Part shown: piece after piece, positions 1-33,160 of the stretch | How positions within the stretch are numbered: position 1 is the stretch's first letter | Layout of the letters: every line of letters starts with the position of its first letter | DNA from: Sipunculus nudus | Lineage: Eukaryota; Annelida; Sipuncula; Golfingiida; Sipunculidae | Reading direction: 5' to 3' | DNA length: 64,000 bases | NCBI GenBank assembly: GCA_026874595.1 | Contig: CM049316.1 | Coordinates: 67,668,676-67,732,675, forward strand | Translations under genes and position numbers: made by a program | The notes under the pieces: generated by a model | Told to the model about the DNA's origin: nothing | The model's input: only the letters and a program-made list of their open reading frames with translations | The model's database searches: none

Positions 1-601
1 TCACTGAACTCGGGCGACCATGTATCCATGATTAGTGACCTCGTGTGAAGGGCCTTGGGATTTATTGGGAAGCGGACAGCTTGTAAATGCCCTGGATATA
101 ACAGGACAGGAAAATCAAACAGGGTTCCATAAGAGCACGGGGTGGGATCTGAGAGTCATTTCAGGACATGCCCATGGCAGAAATCTATCTGCTGACAGAG
201 TTTAGGGGTGACTGGACCTTTGGGTACAGAGAAATACGCAGAGGAACGCTTCAGGGTGCCACGCCAAAAATGCGATGAATTATAGTAGGACGCGTCATTG
301 GCTTTATCCATCTCAGTGTGGCATTTTTTTAATTAGATATTGCCATCATAAAAGTTTCTGGGATGACTCGCAGGCACGGGTGGGTGATCAAACTTGGGAC
401 AATTTTTGTTCATGTCTAGTCTGTGTGTCACATTTCAAATAAGGTATCATGTGTTTCAAGTAGGCCTATATGTTTATTCTAAACCGGGGTTCAGATATTT
501 TATATTTCATATTAAACTTAAAAATGAAACCAAAGTCTATAATTCTAATTATTAATAGATACTTCATCTCGAATATATAATTACTAATCTCTGAATATCT
601 G
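1..601. other. No gene recognised
   Basis: I see no coding exon or RNA gene here. A stretch at about 522-549 (AATGAAACCAAAGTCTATAA and neighbours) recurs near 35108-35134, so at least the right part is dispersed repeat. Confidence 0.5.
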
Positions 602-690
602 TGTTTATATACCCTCAATGTTTAGCAAAGGGGGGGGGGGGGGTGATTACATTGACCCCCTCCCCCTGCTAAACATTGAGGGGATATAAA
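602..690. repeat. Foldback inverted repeat around a G/C tract
   Basis: The left arm reads GTTTATATACCCTCAATGTT and then AGCA. The right arm is its reverse complement with one mismatch, running from TGCTAAACATTGAGG to ATATAAAC. The loop holds a run of G and a run of C. A small foldback or MITE-like element is the simplest reading; I see no coding capacity. Confidence 0.8.
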
Positions 691-1174
691 CCCCCATTCT
701 TCTTGCATTGACGCCCCTGTCTGTCAGTAAATGTACATCAGCGTACACTGCCATCAAAACTTGACACATTAGGCCGAAATCTAGTTAGGTCTTAGCTTAA
801 GTCATGCCGAAAACTGCACAGCAATGTTCAGTTGAATGGTTCCATGGCCTTGTTGATTATTCCCGAAACAGACGCCTGAGTGGCTCGCTGAGCCAAGTTC
901 TGTAAAAATGTGGCTGCCAAAGACATGGTAGTATGAATATTAATAACTCGGTTCCTAAAGATATTAACAATATCGTTGGTTTTCGATAGATTCCAGGGGC
1001 GCACACAGGATCTTGGGGGGGGGGGGGGGGGGCTCAACTTCCTGGGATTGTTAAACAAGTGTACCGGAAGTGCTAGTAGACTTAATACACAACTTTCATA
1101 TACTACTATATAAGTATGGTGATGAAAACGGTGCCGGACGTAATATCCGGCGCTGTTTTTCGGTATTAAATGGG
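691..1174. other. Non-coding, contains a G tract
   Basis: No gene is seen. A run of G at about 1015-1032 is preceded by CAGGGGCGCACACAGGATCT, resembling the tips of the G-tract elements elsewhere in the window. Confidence 0.45.
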
Positions 1175-1445
1175 GCCAATCACCTATATCTGACCATTAT
1201 AGACTAAAGGTAATCGCTTGGAGCTTTTATAAAAAGAAATAGGCCAGAAAACGTGGATATCACCGCACACAGGTTGCATTGTTTGTTTATATAAACATTT
1301 TTATTAAATAATGAAAACAAAGTCAACAAGGGCATCTGGCAGAAAGTCAGATAAGCCAGAGCTTTGCAAACGGCGTTTTGCAAAAATTAAGTGACCTTTC
1401 TACCACCACATATGTACAACTTATCACCTTAGGTTACCTAATGTT
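1175..1445 (+). repeat. Dispersed repeat of about 270 bp, copy 1
   Basis: This stretch is similar along its length to the reverse complement of 10355-10625. Shared blocks include the CTTTTATAAAAA region, CAACAAGGGCATCTGGC, GAAAGTCAGA, GTGACCTTTC and the end TTAGGTTAC. A shorter third copy lies at 57718-57835. It has no coding potential and the family is unidentified. Confidence 0.7.
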
Positions 1446-2429
1446 TTCCCCGTTTGTCATCATTGCTGTGTTTACAAACAAATTGTTGATAAAAACAAGT
1501 TCCTACATCCTTCACGAAGGCGTTATCAGAACTTTTTACAACCAACATAACCCATAGATCATTAATATATACACAAAGGAAGCCAGAAATCACAGAAATT
1601 CTTTTTTCAAAAGATAGGTGAATGGACACCTTTAAGCGTGTATCATTTTATTAACCAAATATGTAATGACTGAAAGGGGTTGGGGGGGGGGGGGGGGGGG
1701 GTGGCGCCTCCCTTGTGCTCACATCGAACCCGCTCCTCATTTACGCGCACATCCCGGTTGGAGGATGGGGTAGGTGTTGGGGGGGGGGGCGCTCCTTACA
1801 GAGAGCAATTGAATTTTAACAAGGGGCCGTGGGCTCAGTCAGTGGCAGTGATGCAACCGGAAGATGAGTTTTCTTTTTTTACGATTCCTTTTTCAGTTAT
1901 AGCAGTTGCGTCGCCTATAAAGAAGTGTCGTTGACAGGTTACATAATTATTTTTTTATAAGGTAAGCATGCGACTGCGGTAATTGTACAAAACACGGTGT
2001 ATAAACAACTTGTACCACGCCCCTTTATCGTATACTTAGTGTGTACAATATGCTGACAGGTAGCATTTAGTTACACAGCAACCTATTTATGTCTGTAATT
2101 ACTTATGCCGCGGAATGTCAACAAAAAATAATTATAGCCTCGCCATCGCGATAGGCAAATTATGCAGGAAGCCCTGCAGGAATATAAGTATGTTTACCAA
2201 ATATTATTTTTTCTACCCATATTATATACAGGTATTTCGCACAGCAACCTGTTATTGCCTAATTTAATATAAGTTCCAGCTATTTAAAAGGACTTTGCCA
2301 GCTACGGATCTATCATTATGTAGGTAATATGTTTACCATAAACTGTTTTACTGGCTGAATATGTGCGTGACGCTTCATGTATATGGTTGCAACTTTATAT
2401 AGCCATTAACAATCACGTTGTTTTATATA
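1446..2429. other. Non-coding with G tracts
   Basis: No gene is recognised. G homopolymers lie at about 1682-1700 and 1779-1789. The short reading frames across them are glycine-rich artefacts of the homopolymers. Confidence 0.5.
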
Positions 2430-2591
2430 TTTATACATATGTGTGTGTATGTACGTATGTATATATTTATACATGTGTGTGTGAGAGAGAGAGACACACA
2501 CAGGGATAGACATACAGACAGATAATCAGAGGGAGACAGAGAGAGGGACAGAGGCAGATAGGCAGAGGCAGACAGAGAAAAAAAGAAATAA

Positions 2592-2638
<47 letters not shown>

Positions 2639-2720
2639 GACAGAGAAAGAGAGTAACAAAGACAGATTGTGTTACAGTGAGGCAGAGAGAGATAGAGAGA
2701 GAAAGAAAGAAAGAGCTAGA
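2430..2720. repeat. GT- and GA-rich simple repeats
   Basis: GT-rich sequence leads into a long (GA)n tract, purest at about 2595-2640, with AGAC and GAAA interruptions. Serine/leucine-rich reading frames on the minus strand are products of this composition. Confidence 0.9.
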
Positions 2721-5700
2721 AAAAAAGAAAGGCAGACGAAAAGGGATAAGATGAGATAGGTAGATAAGATGATATTTAAACTTGCACATCAGTTTACTTT
2801 TGGAGCTCATTTGAGTCTGAACTTTATAAAGTCAGTTGATAGGCAAACATGCGTCACAGATAGTCTTGACGGCAGCACTGGCGTCTGAATTAAGTCTTCC
2901 ATAATCAGTAAAGGCTGTTATTATGTAAACGAATAAAAAATATTAAAGCCTGCCAAAGCTCTCTGCACTCCAATACAAGTTATATTCCCATTAAAACAAT
3001 GAGTACAGTGCATTAAATAACAGTTATATTTGTTTCTCGCTTAATGCTAATCCATTCCTCTCCACGACACGACCTTTTGAAACCCCCCTCCTCACCCACT
3101 CTCTTTAATGGCTCGTTCCAAGCCCCCGCGGAAGTCACTGTATTTCCAATTGACGTCATATCGCAGGTATTGCATCTCCCTGGAAAGCAAACCTGTCACG
3201 TGATCCCCTGTGACCCGATCCTCTGATCAATGATATTTAGCACTGTTTTTAATATGTTTTAACCTAAGTAGGCCTAATTAATAGTATACAGGGCTGTTTA
3301 TTTTAAGAGGAAAAATGCATGTAAAGTACACAAACATACATGCATACATGTAGGACTATATACACTCACGTGACACGTACGAGTTTGTGTGTGTATGTGT
3401 GGTTCTAAAGTCAGGCAATATAAAGCAGCTTTTTTTACGTCGTCTGTCCCTCCTTGTTAAGAGAGTCGACTGAGTTGAGTGGCAGCGAGTTTCATAATGA
3501 AAACTTTTGTGAAAATCAAGATTCGGAAACAATGATTCAACCCCCTTATCTTTCATTTTTTTTTTTATGGCTCATCAGTACAGGTCTTGTCACTCGAAAT
3601 ATACCAGACCAATCTCTAAATAAGGGTTTTTTTTTTTTTTACTTTCTTGTCATCCTTTTCGAAAACATTTAAATATATAATTAAGCAAACTGATTATTCC
3701 ATCTGCATGTTTGTTGTACATTCACGCGACGTTCGTGATTAATATATGTAGCTTTGCCTCAGCGAGCCACAATTATACCATTTGACATGGAGACTTGATT
3801 AACACATTTAAATGTTTCGTTCACGCACTCACATATTTTTCAATATAATATATTTTCAACCAGAGCTTAATAAGAGCATTTTGATTAGCTGCTTGTAAAG
3901 CGATATATGCCCTATGGTCGTTATACTTTTGATGACAATTGTTGTCGGAAGTAGCGGCCCAATAAAAATGCTTATACAGTCAGGTGTACAAATTAGTTTC
4001 AAGTGAATCTATCATTTCTAATATATTGTTAACTAATAAGTGGTGTCATACTTTAAGGTACCAGTTTAATTCAATTGGTTTCTAAAGGCTCTTATTATAT
4101 AGCCACATCCTACATCGACTACTATTAGACAATTATAAAAGAATCGTGAAGATAAATGCCTATAAGTGATATTGCATAACAAAATACGCACGATATTGCT
4201 AATTTTGAAACTGGACATATAAAGCATTTATGCTTCTCGATGCATTAAACAAACAAAACATGCTATGAAACAGACAGACAGACATACTGACTGAAGTTCC
4301 ATACACACTCTCACCACAATCAGACATACTTCGATTAAGATACTAAATAACGCAAAGAAGATTGCTTAGTATCAAATTTCATTTGGAAAGTAAACATGCC
4401 ATTGAAATAGAAATGAATACATACCGGAGTGGGCTTGTTAGTTTTGGAGGAACTCGTAATCAAGTGTCCTTAAATTCTTAAATTCCACGAGTGTCCTGGC
4501 ACGCTGATAACACGCAAGTGACGAGTCCCGCATCATTGACCCACGTTGTGCCAAACTCCACATAGCGGCGCCGCGTCGTAAACACCACTGCCACCGCACA
4601 ACACACGCCATACAAACGTGACGTTTCTCACTGTAGTTGAAGGTATGCCACATCAGGAAAAAAAAAATACCTACACGACAAAATAAACTTAAATTCACAT
4701 CGCCATCTGTGTATTCACTCATTTGTCAAATTGAAAAAATACATATACTAATTAACTGAAACTCCACATGTAGAATTAATGGTATTAAGTAACAGCAATA
4801 ATAGGTAACGCCCCCCTTAGGACGCACTTGGGATTGTTCCCCGGAGTTCAAGACCAAAAACCGACCCGTGGCCACAGAGGAGTTGCGTGACCAATTTCGA
4901 GTGGTACAACCGACAACTATAATATAGACTGAAAAAGTGGAAATACCCCTAAAAAATAAATAAATGATGTGTCCCCTATACACTCCACCATATACCACTT
5001 TGGTTTTCACAGCTGTTGTGCATGAAAGTCAAACAGTTAAGCCCCTCCTAGGCGTTCTGGCCATTCTTTTGTCTAAATAGAATGGACAGGCTTCCGTACC
5101 CTCCGATGAGCACGCCTGCCGGTAATTCTTTAATGAGGTTTAGTGGCGTGGTGGACGAGAGGTAAATTTTCAGATAGGGTTATATATACAAGAGTGTTAT
5201 GTACAACAGAGGGCTTCCCAATTTTACGTCATAAAATTAAATACCCTTAGCGTATGTATGTCTTTGCAGATCGAGCAGTGTTTGATATCTGTGATTAAGT
5301 GAACGTAAAGTTGTCTTTCCAGGAGGGTATGTGATAATTCCCGTCCTTGTGGTGTGTTTGTGCTGTTGTTCATGCACAACATAACTCATGCAAGCATGAA
5401 CGGTATCTTATGACATTTTCCGGACATTTCGGGATTGAGTCAAAGAAGAATCGGCACATGATCCGAATTCAGGAACTTTCACAAATGTACTTATGTAAGA
5501 CTGAACCTGGGAATATGGGCAAAATGAGGGATTGCAAGCACGGTTTTGGGACCACCCCCGCCACCCCACATGCGGAGTATTCATTTCTTAGAATGCAGAC
5601 ATCTAGTTTATTTATTTTTTTTTTTACAAACTTCATATACAAGGTGTTACTGTTTCTATAAATTATGCGACCGTCTGTTATTATACATTGCATACATGTA

Positions 5701-6270
5701 CTATTTGCAGGATATGTTATTATATATTAACTATTTCAAAGTATTTTACAGTGTTAAAGTTCCATCGAAATAATCACATGCTCATTAAGTCCTATCCCAC
5801 TCACCGTGGAATGTTTATGGTAAAAAGCAGTATTTATGTGTCTCCCTTTTCGAATCAACACGCTCAATTAGAAATAGAATAGCGCAGAATTTTCGAAGAT
5901 GATTAAGCGCGGCAGGGTCAATACGCATAATGCTTGCAGATTAACGTCACGTGATAGCAAGCCTTCGGATGGTTAATTGATATAAATGATACTCATAATT
6001 TCTGCTAACACGTCATGCGCTATGGGTAATAAATAATCTACTAAACCGTCTTATTTTTGCTTTAATGACCCTGTTACAGATCTATAATTCTAAACTTAGT
6101 TCTGACGATTACAATTACAATATATAAAGTCATCAGTGTGTAGACTATATATAAAATAAATGATAAGTTATCATAACCCACAGAGATAACTGTGACTATC
6201 CGAGGTCAAAGTTTATACCAGCATAACACCAGATCATTTATCATGTTCAGGTACAGATGTTCATGACAAC
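2721..6270. other. No gene recognised
   Basis: AT-rich sequence without any exon I can recognise. Open frames of up to about 100 codons (for example minus 4438-5010, plus 5347-5661) match no family known to me and lack support such as splice-linked continuation. Confidence 0.5.
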
Positions 6271-6282
6271 CAGGTGTCTCTG

Positions 6283-6377
6283 TGTTTGAGTGTGTGTGCT
6301 CGCGCTCGTGCAAATGTATGTGTGTGCGCGTGTGTGGTTTGCCTATTTGCAATCAAAGGTAGTAGAAAGAGTTTACC

Positions 6378-6426
<49 letters not shown>

Positions 6427-6570
6427 CATACATATATATATACATTTATATGTGTGTGTTTATGTAAATAATATATATATATATATATATACAAACACAC
6501 ACGTATATATATATATATATGTACGCGTACACACAAACACACACACATATATATGTATATATAGTGTGTG
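6283..6570. repeat. TG and TA microsatellites
   Basis: TG-rich sequence is followed by a (TA)n run at about 6380-6421 and shorter TA and CA runs to about 6570. Ile-Tyr dipeptide frames here are not genes. Confidence 0.9.
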
Positions 6571-6757
6571 TATGTCAGTGCAAATCGAATGGAAATCTCA
6601 TGAAAACAATCTTCTTATGACAAGGAATCGTCCTTTGCAGATATCATGTGTGTGTATTGTGTTATGTTGTGTGTGTCAGTGCAAATCAAATGAAAAACTT
6701 GATTTAAACAATCTTTTTCATTTTTGGACAAGGTCTCGTATTGCAGATATCATTATA
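6571..6757 (+). repeat. Diverged tandem duplication, unit about 100 bp
   Basis: Two units run in tandem. Each begins with TGTCAGTGCAAATC, continues through ACAATCTT and ACAAGG, and ends with TTGCAGATATCAT. They have diverged by substitutions and small indels. No function is evident. Confidence 0.75.
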
Positions 6758-8879
6758 TGTGTAGGCAAAGGGTCAGTGGAAGTATCATAATTTGACCCGG
6801 GCAATCAACCTTTATATAACAGGTCTTTTTGGCATCATTGACATTCTTTTGTATGTAGCTGTTGTTGTACACCTCACACCATGTGTGATCCCTTCACCTG
6901 CCAAAACGATCCGTGGCCAATTGACGTCGTGACCTTATACTTGTATATTCATTCCTATATTCAGGTTCTTTCATATCGGACCGGCAGTTCAAGTCATATC
7001 GAAAACTGGATAACATCTGAATGATAAAACAAAACTTTCTCTCGTTTAATATTTAATATTTATATGTATTTACCGTAAAACCCCGATTATTTGCCACACC
7101 TTCACCTGTCTGATCACCTGTCGATGTAATGGTATCTGTTTACATACTATTTGTTATATACACATGATAATGGCATATGGTGTTTTTTCCTTAATAATGT
7201 ATGGTTTCAGCCAATATTACGTTCTAAAACCGACTTACTCCTGTTGATAAGCAGAAATAAGTTCGCACCGGGCGCGTTCAGTGGGGAAAACATAAACATA
7301 GCTCTACCTGATGGCGCAACTTCACAAATTAAGATTTTTCAAGCTTCAGACTTGCGTTTCATTCCTGGTTCTGCTTTAATGTTTCTTTTCCTTGTTTAAG
7401 AGTTGTAACGCATGCGCAAGATCGTTCCTTTGGTCACACTAGCTGTCTTGTTAGACACATGGAATGTGTTTACCCACTCTCATAACCATAATGACGTTAA
7501 AACAGTCTGTGTGTCTGTTGGCAAAATTCAGCAAAGATGAACAAAAAGCTAGAGATTTTTATGTCGTATTCCCAATGTACTATCAAGTTTAGGTGTACTT
7601 GTTTACATTGCGGACCTGACTTTTCGTCCACCACTGTGTGATTAGCAGATGTCTCATATAACCACGTCTATACTCTTAATTGTCCATTTTCCAATACATG
7701 AGAGTCAAAAACATAATTATTAGATTTTAAAAGGTTGGTTTATCAGGCATTTATTTTTATTAATCAATGCTGTTGAGTGATTGTTTTTTACATTATTGTA
7801 AAATTTCGATTGGAAAAATCATATGATAAGGGGACAACATGATAATAACAGGTAAAAAGTACACCATTACAAAAAAAATTACCGAAATTTTCTTTTCTTT
7901 AAAGATATGTCCGAGCGGCTGCGCTTTAAATCAGGAAATTTCTCGATAAATCAAGATTAATAAAAATGATGCTGGGCTTGATTTTGAACCCCCCCCCCCC
8001 CCCCCCCCCGTGCTTTAAAGAAAAACTTGTTTTGTCTTATTATGACAGACTCAAGTTCATCCCCCACCTTCACCTGCCGTCATTAATCGGTGATGACGGT
8101 GCTGGCGATACAATGAGGTTAAACATTATATACTGTAGACATGTTTGTCGTCCTGTTGATGACTTACAAATTGTTTATAAGCCTATAAGGTGTATTATAT
8201 GAGCTTAATTTGTGTTAAGTAAGGGTTTGATTTTGATAACATCATTTATCCTGCTGAATAATAAGATATGGGTGGTTTCATGATCGTTGACCTCGACGTC
8301 AAAGCGGTTTCGGGTTAACCCAGATGAAGTGAATCAATTAGAACAGTAGAGACATCTGGTGGGGAATGGGTATATTGCTAGGAAGCGCTATGAATTTTCT
8401 GTTCCGTACTTAGAATATTTATTTTTTTTTTATAAAATGGTTAAATGTATTTTTTTTTCATTTCCTTCTGTAAGTACCCATCATTATTTATGCCGATATA
8501 TGTTTCCTTAGTAATTTAAACACTGAATATTCAATATTAAACTCAACTTACTTACATATATAAATTAATGCAAATACCCTGCAAAACAATCTCTTATCGA
8601 AAAATCAAGGTCGTTCAAAAAATGTTACTTATTAGCTTATAATACATTTTGTCCCCTACGCTAGCGACAGCTTCCTTTTCTGGCTGACACTAAGTGTGCG
8701 GGTCCGATCTATCAACAAGAAAGAACAAATTTTTATAACCTAAAAGTCCTGATTTTTATCATCAACCTGCTGGGTATCTGTATTTGATTTCACTTTTAAA
8801 CCAATGATTTTTAAAGAGTTTTGGGGTTGAAGTAACCGCCTCTATTTTTTAATCCATGCTTAACTAAGTACTTTGTACA
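6758..8879. other. No gene recognised
   Basis: AT-rich intergenic sequence. It contains a C homopolymer at about 7988-8010 and an isolated NRF1-like ACGCATGCGCAAG at about 7409. I see no exon, RNA gene or clear repeat. Confidence 0.5.
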
Positions 8880-9170
8880 CGTGACACGGGCATAAACGCG
8901 ATAACCCTGGAGTCAGCCAGGCTCGGTATACCACTCCTGTGGGTCCTGGGTACCATCCTTATTGCTGGGTCATCACACTGAGGAACCCCCGAAAGGCGCA
9001 CTCCTTTGTGAGTGAAACACAACAGTTCGGCACAGTCCTCTCATTAAGCCTGCAGAGCGCTCACCCTGCATGGGTGGGCCGACCGTGAAAATTACCACTG
9101 CCTTGGCCGAGATTCGAACTCATAATCTAAAAGGGTTTGAGCCCTTGGCTCTACCGCTATATAACGTAAG
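8880..9170 (-). mobile_element. tRNA-derived SINE
   Basis: On the minus strand a pol III-like head carries a box A-like TAGCGGTAGAGCC (9147-9159) and, about 25 bases on, a box B-like GAGTTCGAATCTC (9109-9121). It is followed by roughly 230 bp of GC-richer non-tRNA body. The composition differs sharply from its AT-rich surroundings. The arrangement fits a tRNA-headed SINE; V-SINEs such as RUDI are known in molluscs, but I cannot assign the family by eye. There is no CCA-competent tRNA fold, so it is not a functional tRNA gene. Confidence 0.75.
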
Positions 9171-9227
9171 TGGTTCATAAACCTATGATGCTGCCTCACT
9201 AAAAAAAAACACTGCACACTCTAAGAT

Positions 9228-9248
9228 CGACCTTTGACCTTTGACCTT
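9228..9248. promoter_or_regulatory. Triple TGACCTT half-sites (DR1-like)
   Basis: GACCTTTGACCTTTGACCTT is three nuclear-receptor half-sites (AGGTCA type on the minus strand) in direct repeat spaced by one base. This is the DR1 pattern bound by RXR, HNF4 and COUP-type receptors. It lies about 2.4 kb beyond the 3' end of the PLP-enzyme gene. Occurrence by chance or inside a repeat is possible. Confidence 0.35.
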
Positions 9249-9755
9249 ACTGTAAAGGTTATTACCTTTAATAGCCGGGACGTTACGTGAGTGCGCATGC
9301 TGTATAGACGAGCTTTATACAAAGTACGCATGCGCGTGTATAGGACTGATTTCCTTTAAACTAAATCTGACAAGTACATAATGCACTGTGTAAAACATGA
9401 AAATTGTGTCATGAAAATGTTTAATAATAAGATAAGGAAAAAATGATGGGCCTAAGAGTTATATGAAAGGATACACGTGACCAACAAATATGTACAAATG
9501 TAATTAATAATTCAAAAACAGGTTACACATATTTCCAAATGCTAATTCAAAACATTTATATCATGGCTAACGGTTCATCCTTCCATGGCTTCAATAAATA
9601 TCATTTATAAGATGGAATATATTAAAATTTACAGCTATATATTTAAAATGAAAATTGCAGAACACTTTTAATTCTACACATAAAAAACAGGAATGCTGAT
9701 GACTAAAAGTGTCTTAACTAGTACTTGCCAGAATCTAATATTTTATCACATAATT

Positions 9756-10345
9756 TACGGGGGGGGGGGGGGGCATGTGCCATGGTCAAAGTTGGGCATA
9801 ATTTAAGGCAATTATTTTACATTTATGCAAATAACTTAAAAGCCTACAAAATATTGATCTAATTTCTGATAAATAATTAAAACTAAATTAAATATAGTTA
9901 TATGCTTGAAATGGGCTCTCTTGTTTGAACAATTATACATGTCTCATGTTTAGTGAGCAAGTATTTTTTCCTGATTTTTCACGAAATGCATCATGTTCGG
10001 GCTCATAACTACTGCAAATTACGCAATATTGACCAAATTTCTGGCATTGGAGAAATATATGCAGGAATGGTTATACAAAATTTGAGCAAAACAGCACCTG
10101 TGGTTTTCATAGTTAGCAGTCTTGAAGTGTAACAATAGGTTTATAATGGATAATGGAGGTTTTATTAACATCTCGAAGGAACGAAGTCGAAGTGACCCAG
10201 TTTTCGGTTTGGTAGGAGATTCTGGGGATTTCAGATTCTTAGGCCCAACGGTTTCCAAATTTTCCAGTTTAACGGAAGGACGCACAGCCGACGGACAATG
10301 GACCGTCACTAAAGCCCAGTTGTTTTTCAGTCAGCTGAGCTAAAA
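9756..10345 (+). mobile_element. CTAA-tail element, 5'-truncated copy
   Basis: It starts after a G tract at GTGCCATGGTCAAAGTTGGG and ends with TCAGTCAGCTGAGCTAAAA. The body matches units found at 30340-30850 and 31026-31660 (shared blocks include ATCTCGAAGGAACGAAGTC and GACGGACAATGGACC). The usual head (AACAAGGGACCCATGGGTCA) is missing. It is non-coding. The end GCTAA after a short palindrome recalls Helitron/Helentron 3' ends (CTRR), which is an inference. Confidence 0.7.
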
Positions 10346-10354
10346 AACACGTAA

Positions 10355-10625
10355 CCTAATGTGGCTAGTTGCTTATGTGCCCACCTTGAAAGGTCACTAG
10401 TTGCAAAAAGCCTTTAAAAAATCTGGTACGTCTGACTTTCCGCCAGATGTCCTTGTTGAATTTGTTTTGATTATTTTGGCCGGCCCCCATATGTTATAAA
10501 GACATCGATATAAACAAAACGAATAGCTTCTATATGCTGTAGGATCGGCATTTTCTAATCTTTTTTTTTATAAAAGACTCAAGTAAATATCTTTAGTTAG
10601 TACGGGTCAGATATGGGAAGAGGTC
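10355..10625 (-). repeat. Dispersed repeat of about 270 bp, copy 2
   Basis: Reverse complement of the family at 1175-1445. Matching blocks include GTAACCTAA, GAAAGGTCACT, TCTGACTTTC, GCCAGATGTCCTTGTTGA and TTTATAAAAGACTC. It lies immediately beside the preceding element. Confidence 0.7.
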
Positions 10626-10984
10626 ATTAAAAGGTTGGGGGAGGCACCAGGCAAGAAAACATAGTATTATATAGTGTAATTCATTTATTAAGCAAATCCG
10701 TATTTCATTTCCTTGGAAAGTATATTCAATATTCATGTCAATAAATGTGACAATGATCAATTAAGATTTGCGTTCAGCAGATGAATTCATAACAGATTTC
10801 CTTTGTTCAGAAAGATAAAGTTCAATGACAGACGCACCAACACATATACTCAACAATATACTCATTTTTATGATGTAAACTTCATTTTCCGCCCTATATT
10901 TTTTTTCAGCCATGCATAACACATTTTTAAAATGAAAATAAAAAAAATATATATATTAAGGAATGAAAATATTTGGAATGCTCG

Positions 10985-11165
10985 CTTTCACTATTGTGGA
11001 ATTATATAGGGTCCAATACGGTCTGTGGAATGTCAGAAGTGTGGACTGTACTCGCATGTGGTCTATCGGGATTCTACGAGATTAGCTTGCGCATGCGTAG
11101 AGGTCATCTTTGTAGATTAACTTCTAGAAACTAAAACAGTCTCTTTCAGACTTATACGGTAAGTT
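10985..11165 (+). promoter_or_regulatory. Promoter-like block with an orphan splice donor
   Basis: On the plus strand there is a CCAAT motif (GGTCCAATACGG, about 11010), then an NRF1-like TTGCGCATGCGTA (about 11090), then a good 5' splice consensus ACG|GTAAGT (about 11158). This resembles a first non-coding exon, but no downstream plus-strand exon was found, so it may be decayed or chance. Confidence 0.2.
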
Positions 11166-11608
11166 AATATTTATATACCTGTACTATTAAATGGATACAA
11201 AGATAATACAAATTCTAAAAGTTTTGATCTATTTATGATATAGTCTTTAAAATTGTGTACTTATATTGAATCTTTATAGATCAATTGGACCCATTCGGAT
11301 GCCTAAAGGCCTAAGTAGGGAACAACGAGCTTAATAATAAGCTTCATAAGGAACCGGTTTAGCTATTCTAGCAGAGATCGATCTAAAGTCTTTGAAATTA
11401 GGAAAGAAATACCTTTTAACCACTGTGGTAGATCATTCTGAACAGTCTTGCTAAAATCAAACAGAATTGCACATTATTCCCCTTTGAGTTATTAATAACA
11501 TTAATATAAGCATGGAAGAATATTCCCACCCTAACATGACCCTCACTTTCTGATTTTTGTAACAAACAATACATTGTATTTTCTAATCAGACAGTTTATG
11601 GTAAAGCG

Positions 11609-31904
<20,296 letters not shown>

Positions 31905-31957
31905 TTTGGGACGACCAGTTTGGTTGTTGTCACTGTGTCTACGTAGGCTGGTTCTGT

Positions 31958-32434
31958 TGAAGGACACGTGGTTGTATTTATTTTCCCTATATAACATCTA
32001 TAAAACACCTGAGGTTTGGGCCTCTTTTAAATAATTTTCAAAATAAATTCTGATATTAAACTTTTTTTTACCTGAGAATTTGTTGTTTCTTCAGTCAAAC
32101 TAGACCAAGAAAAAGGGGACTTGTGTATCTCCTTTTTTAACCATCCTGGCCCGAATGCAGTGAAGCCCAAAATACCCCACCAAGCAGTCCCAAACAAGCA
32201 TTTGGACAACATCTCTTTGATTGGCCATAGATTTTTAAAAAATTGACCAATACTGTCAATTTTATTGGAAATTATGCTTAACATACTTAAAAATCAAACA
32301 ATGGGGTGTTTTTGATGCTCCAGCACATGATGGCTAGAGCCAACCAGAGAAAGCCAGACCATTTACTACTCTCCTTCAGGTTCAGGGCATGGTGACCCCA
32401 GGTTATGTAAACAAATAGGACCACGTGACCTTAA
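31958..32434. mobile_element. 477-bp inverted-repeat element, copy 1
   Basis: The ends TGAAGGACACGTGGTTGTAT and (reverse complement of the right end) TTAAGGTCACGTGGTCCTAT form imperfect terminal inverted repeats of about 25 bp, each holding a CACGTG E-box. The sequence appears identical to 34037-34513. The left edge lies only 54 bp upstream of the predicted start codon of the PLP enzyme. No target duplication was recognised. Confidence 0.8.
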
Positions 32435-33124
32435 GATACACAATTTTTTTTGCCCCCTATTTACATGAAAGCAAACTATAATGGCATGAAAGCACTATCA
32501 GAATTCAAAGTTACAGGACCCTATCACTAAAAAATAATATTTCAGAGCCCTATAACTATCCTATTATCTAGTGCGGTATACCTGACAGTGGCCACTGTGA
32601 AAAATCAAATATCATTCTGCAATTATTCTAAAATTATCACACTTTTCTACATGTGAGGCACTATTTACTTAGTGCTAATATCTAATATCCCTGATATGTT
32701 ATTTAAGACCAAATTGTGTGGGAGACATATCTGATATGCTCTGATTATGTCAGACTTAGAAAAAAAGCATGATTTTCAATATAGTTTTGGTGTCTGGGTC
32801 CATCCAACCTGGACAGTCAGGTTTATAATAAAATATGCTGAAAAGTACTCTGGAAGTACAGTGTCATGGATACCTGACTCTAAGAAATTGATGAAACAAA
32901 AGTCTGTAGTGAATATTGTTGCCTGATGACTGTCTTCATTTCCAATGCCTGCATGCATGGTGTCTGGGCAAAACAGCAATTCTTAATTCAGTCACTGTTG
33001 ATCTTCACCCAACATTTAGAAAATGAGTTTCTGGATCTGAAAATACATCAGATTATTTCACATTATTAATAAAAGATGAAAATATAATGATGTGTCAGTG
33101 TTATTACTGTTATAAGTATAACTT

Positions 33125-33160
<36 letters not shown>

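Noticed and set aside
2423-2810. Leu/Ser-rich minus-strand frames
   Set aside because: Consequence of the (GA)n tract.
4438-5010. Two adjacent 94-codon minus-strand frames
   Set aside because: No recognised family, no splice-linked continuation, and no composition shift; not supported as genes.
6261-6790. Ile-Tyr-rich frames up to 166 codons
   Set aside because: Pure consequence of TA and TG microsatellites.
9109-9160. A tRNA gene
   Set aside because: Only box A and box B-like motifs are present; no full cloverleaf or acceptor stem is visible, and a SINE body follows.
32027-32284. 85-codon frame conserved in both 477-bp elements
   Set aside because: The conservation reflects identical recent copies rather than selection; no transposase motif is seen.
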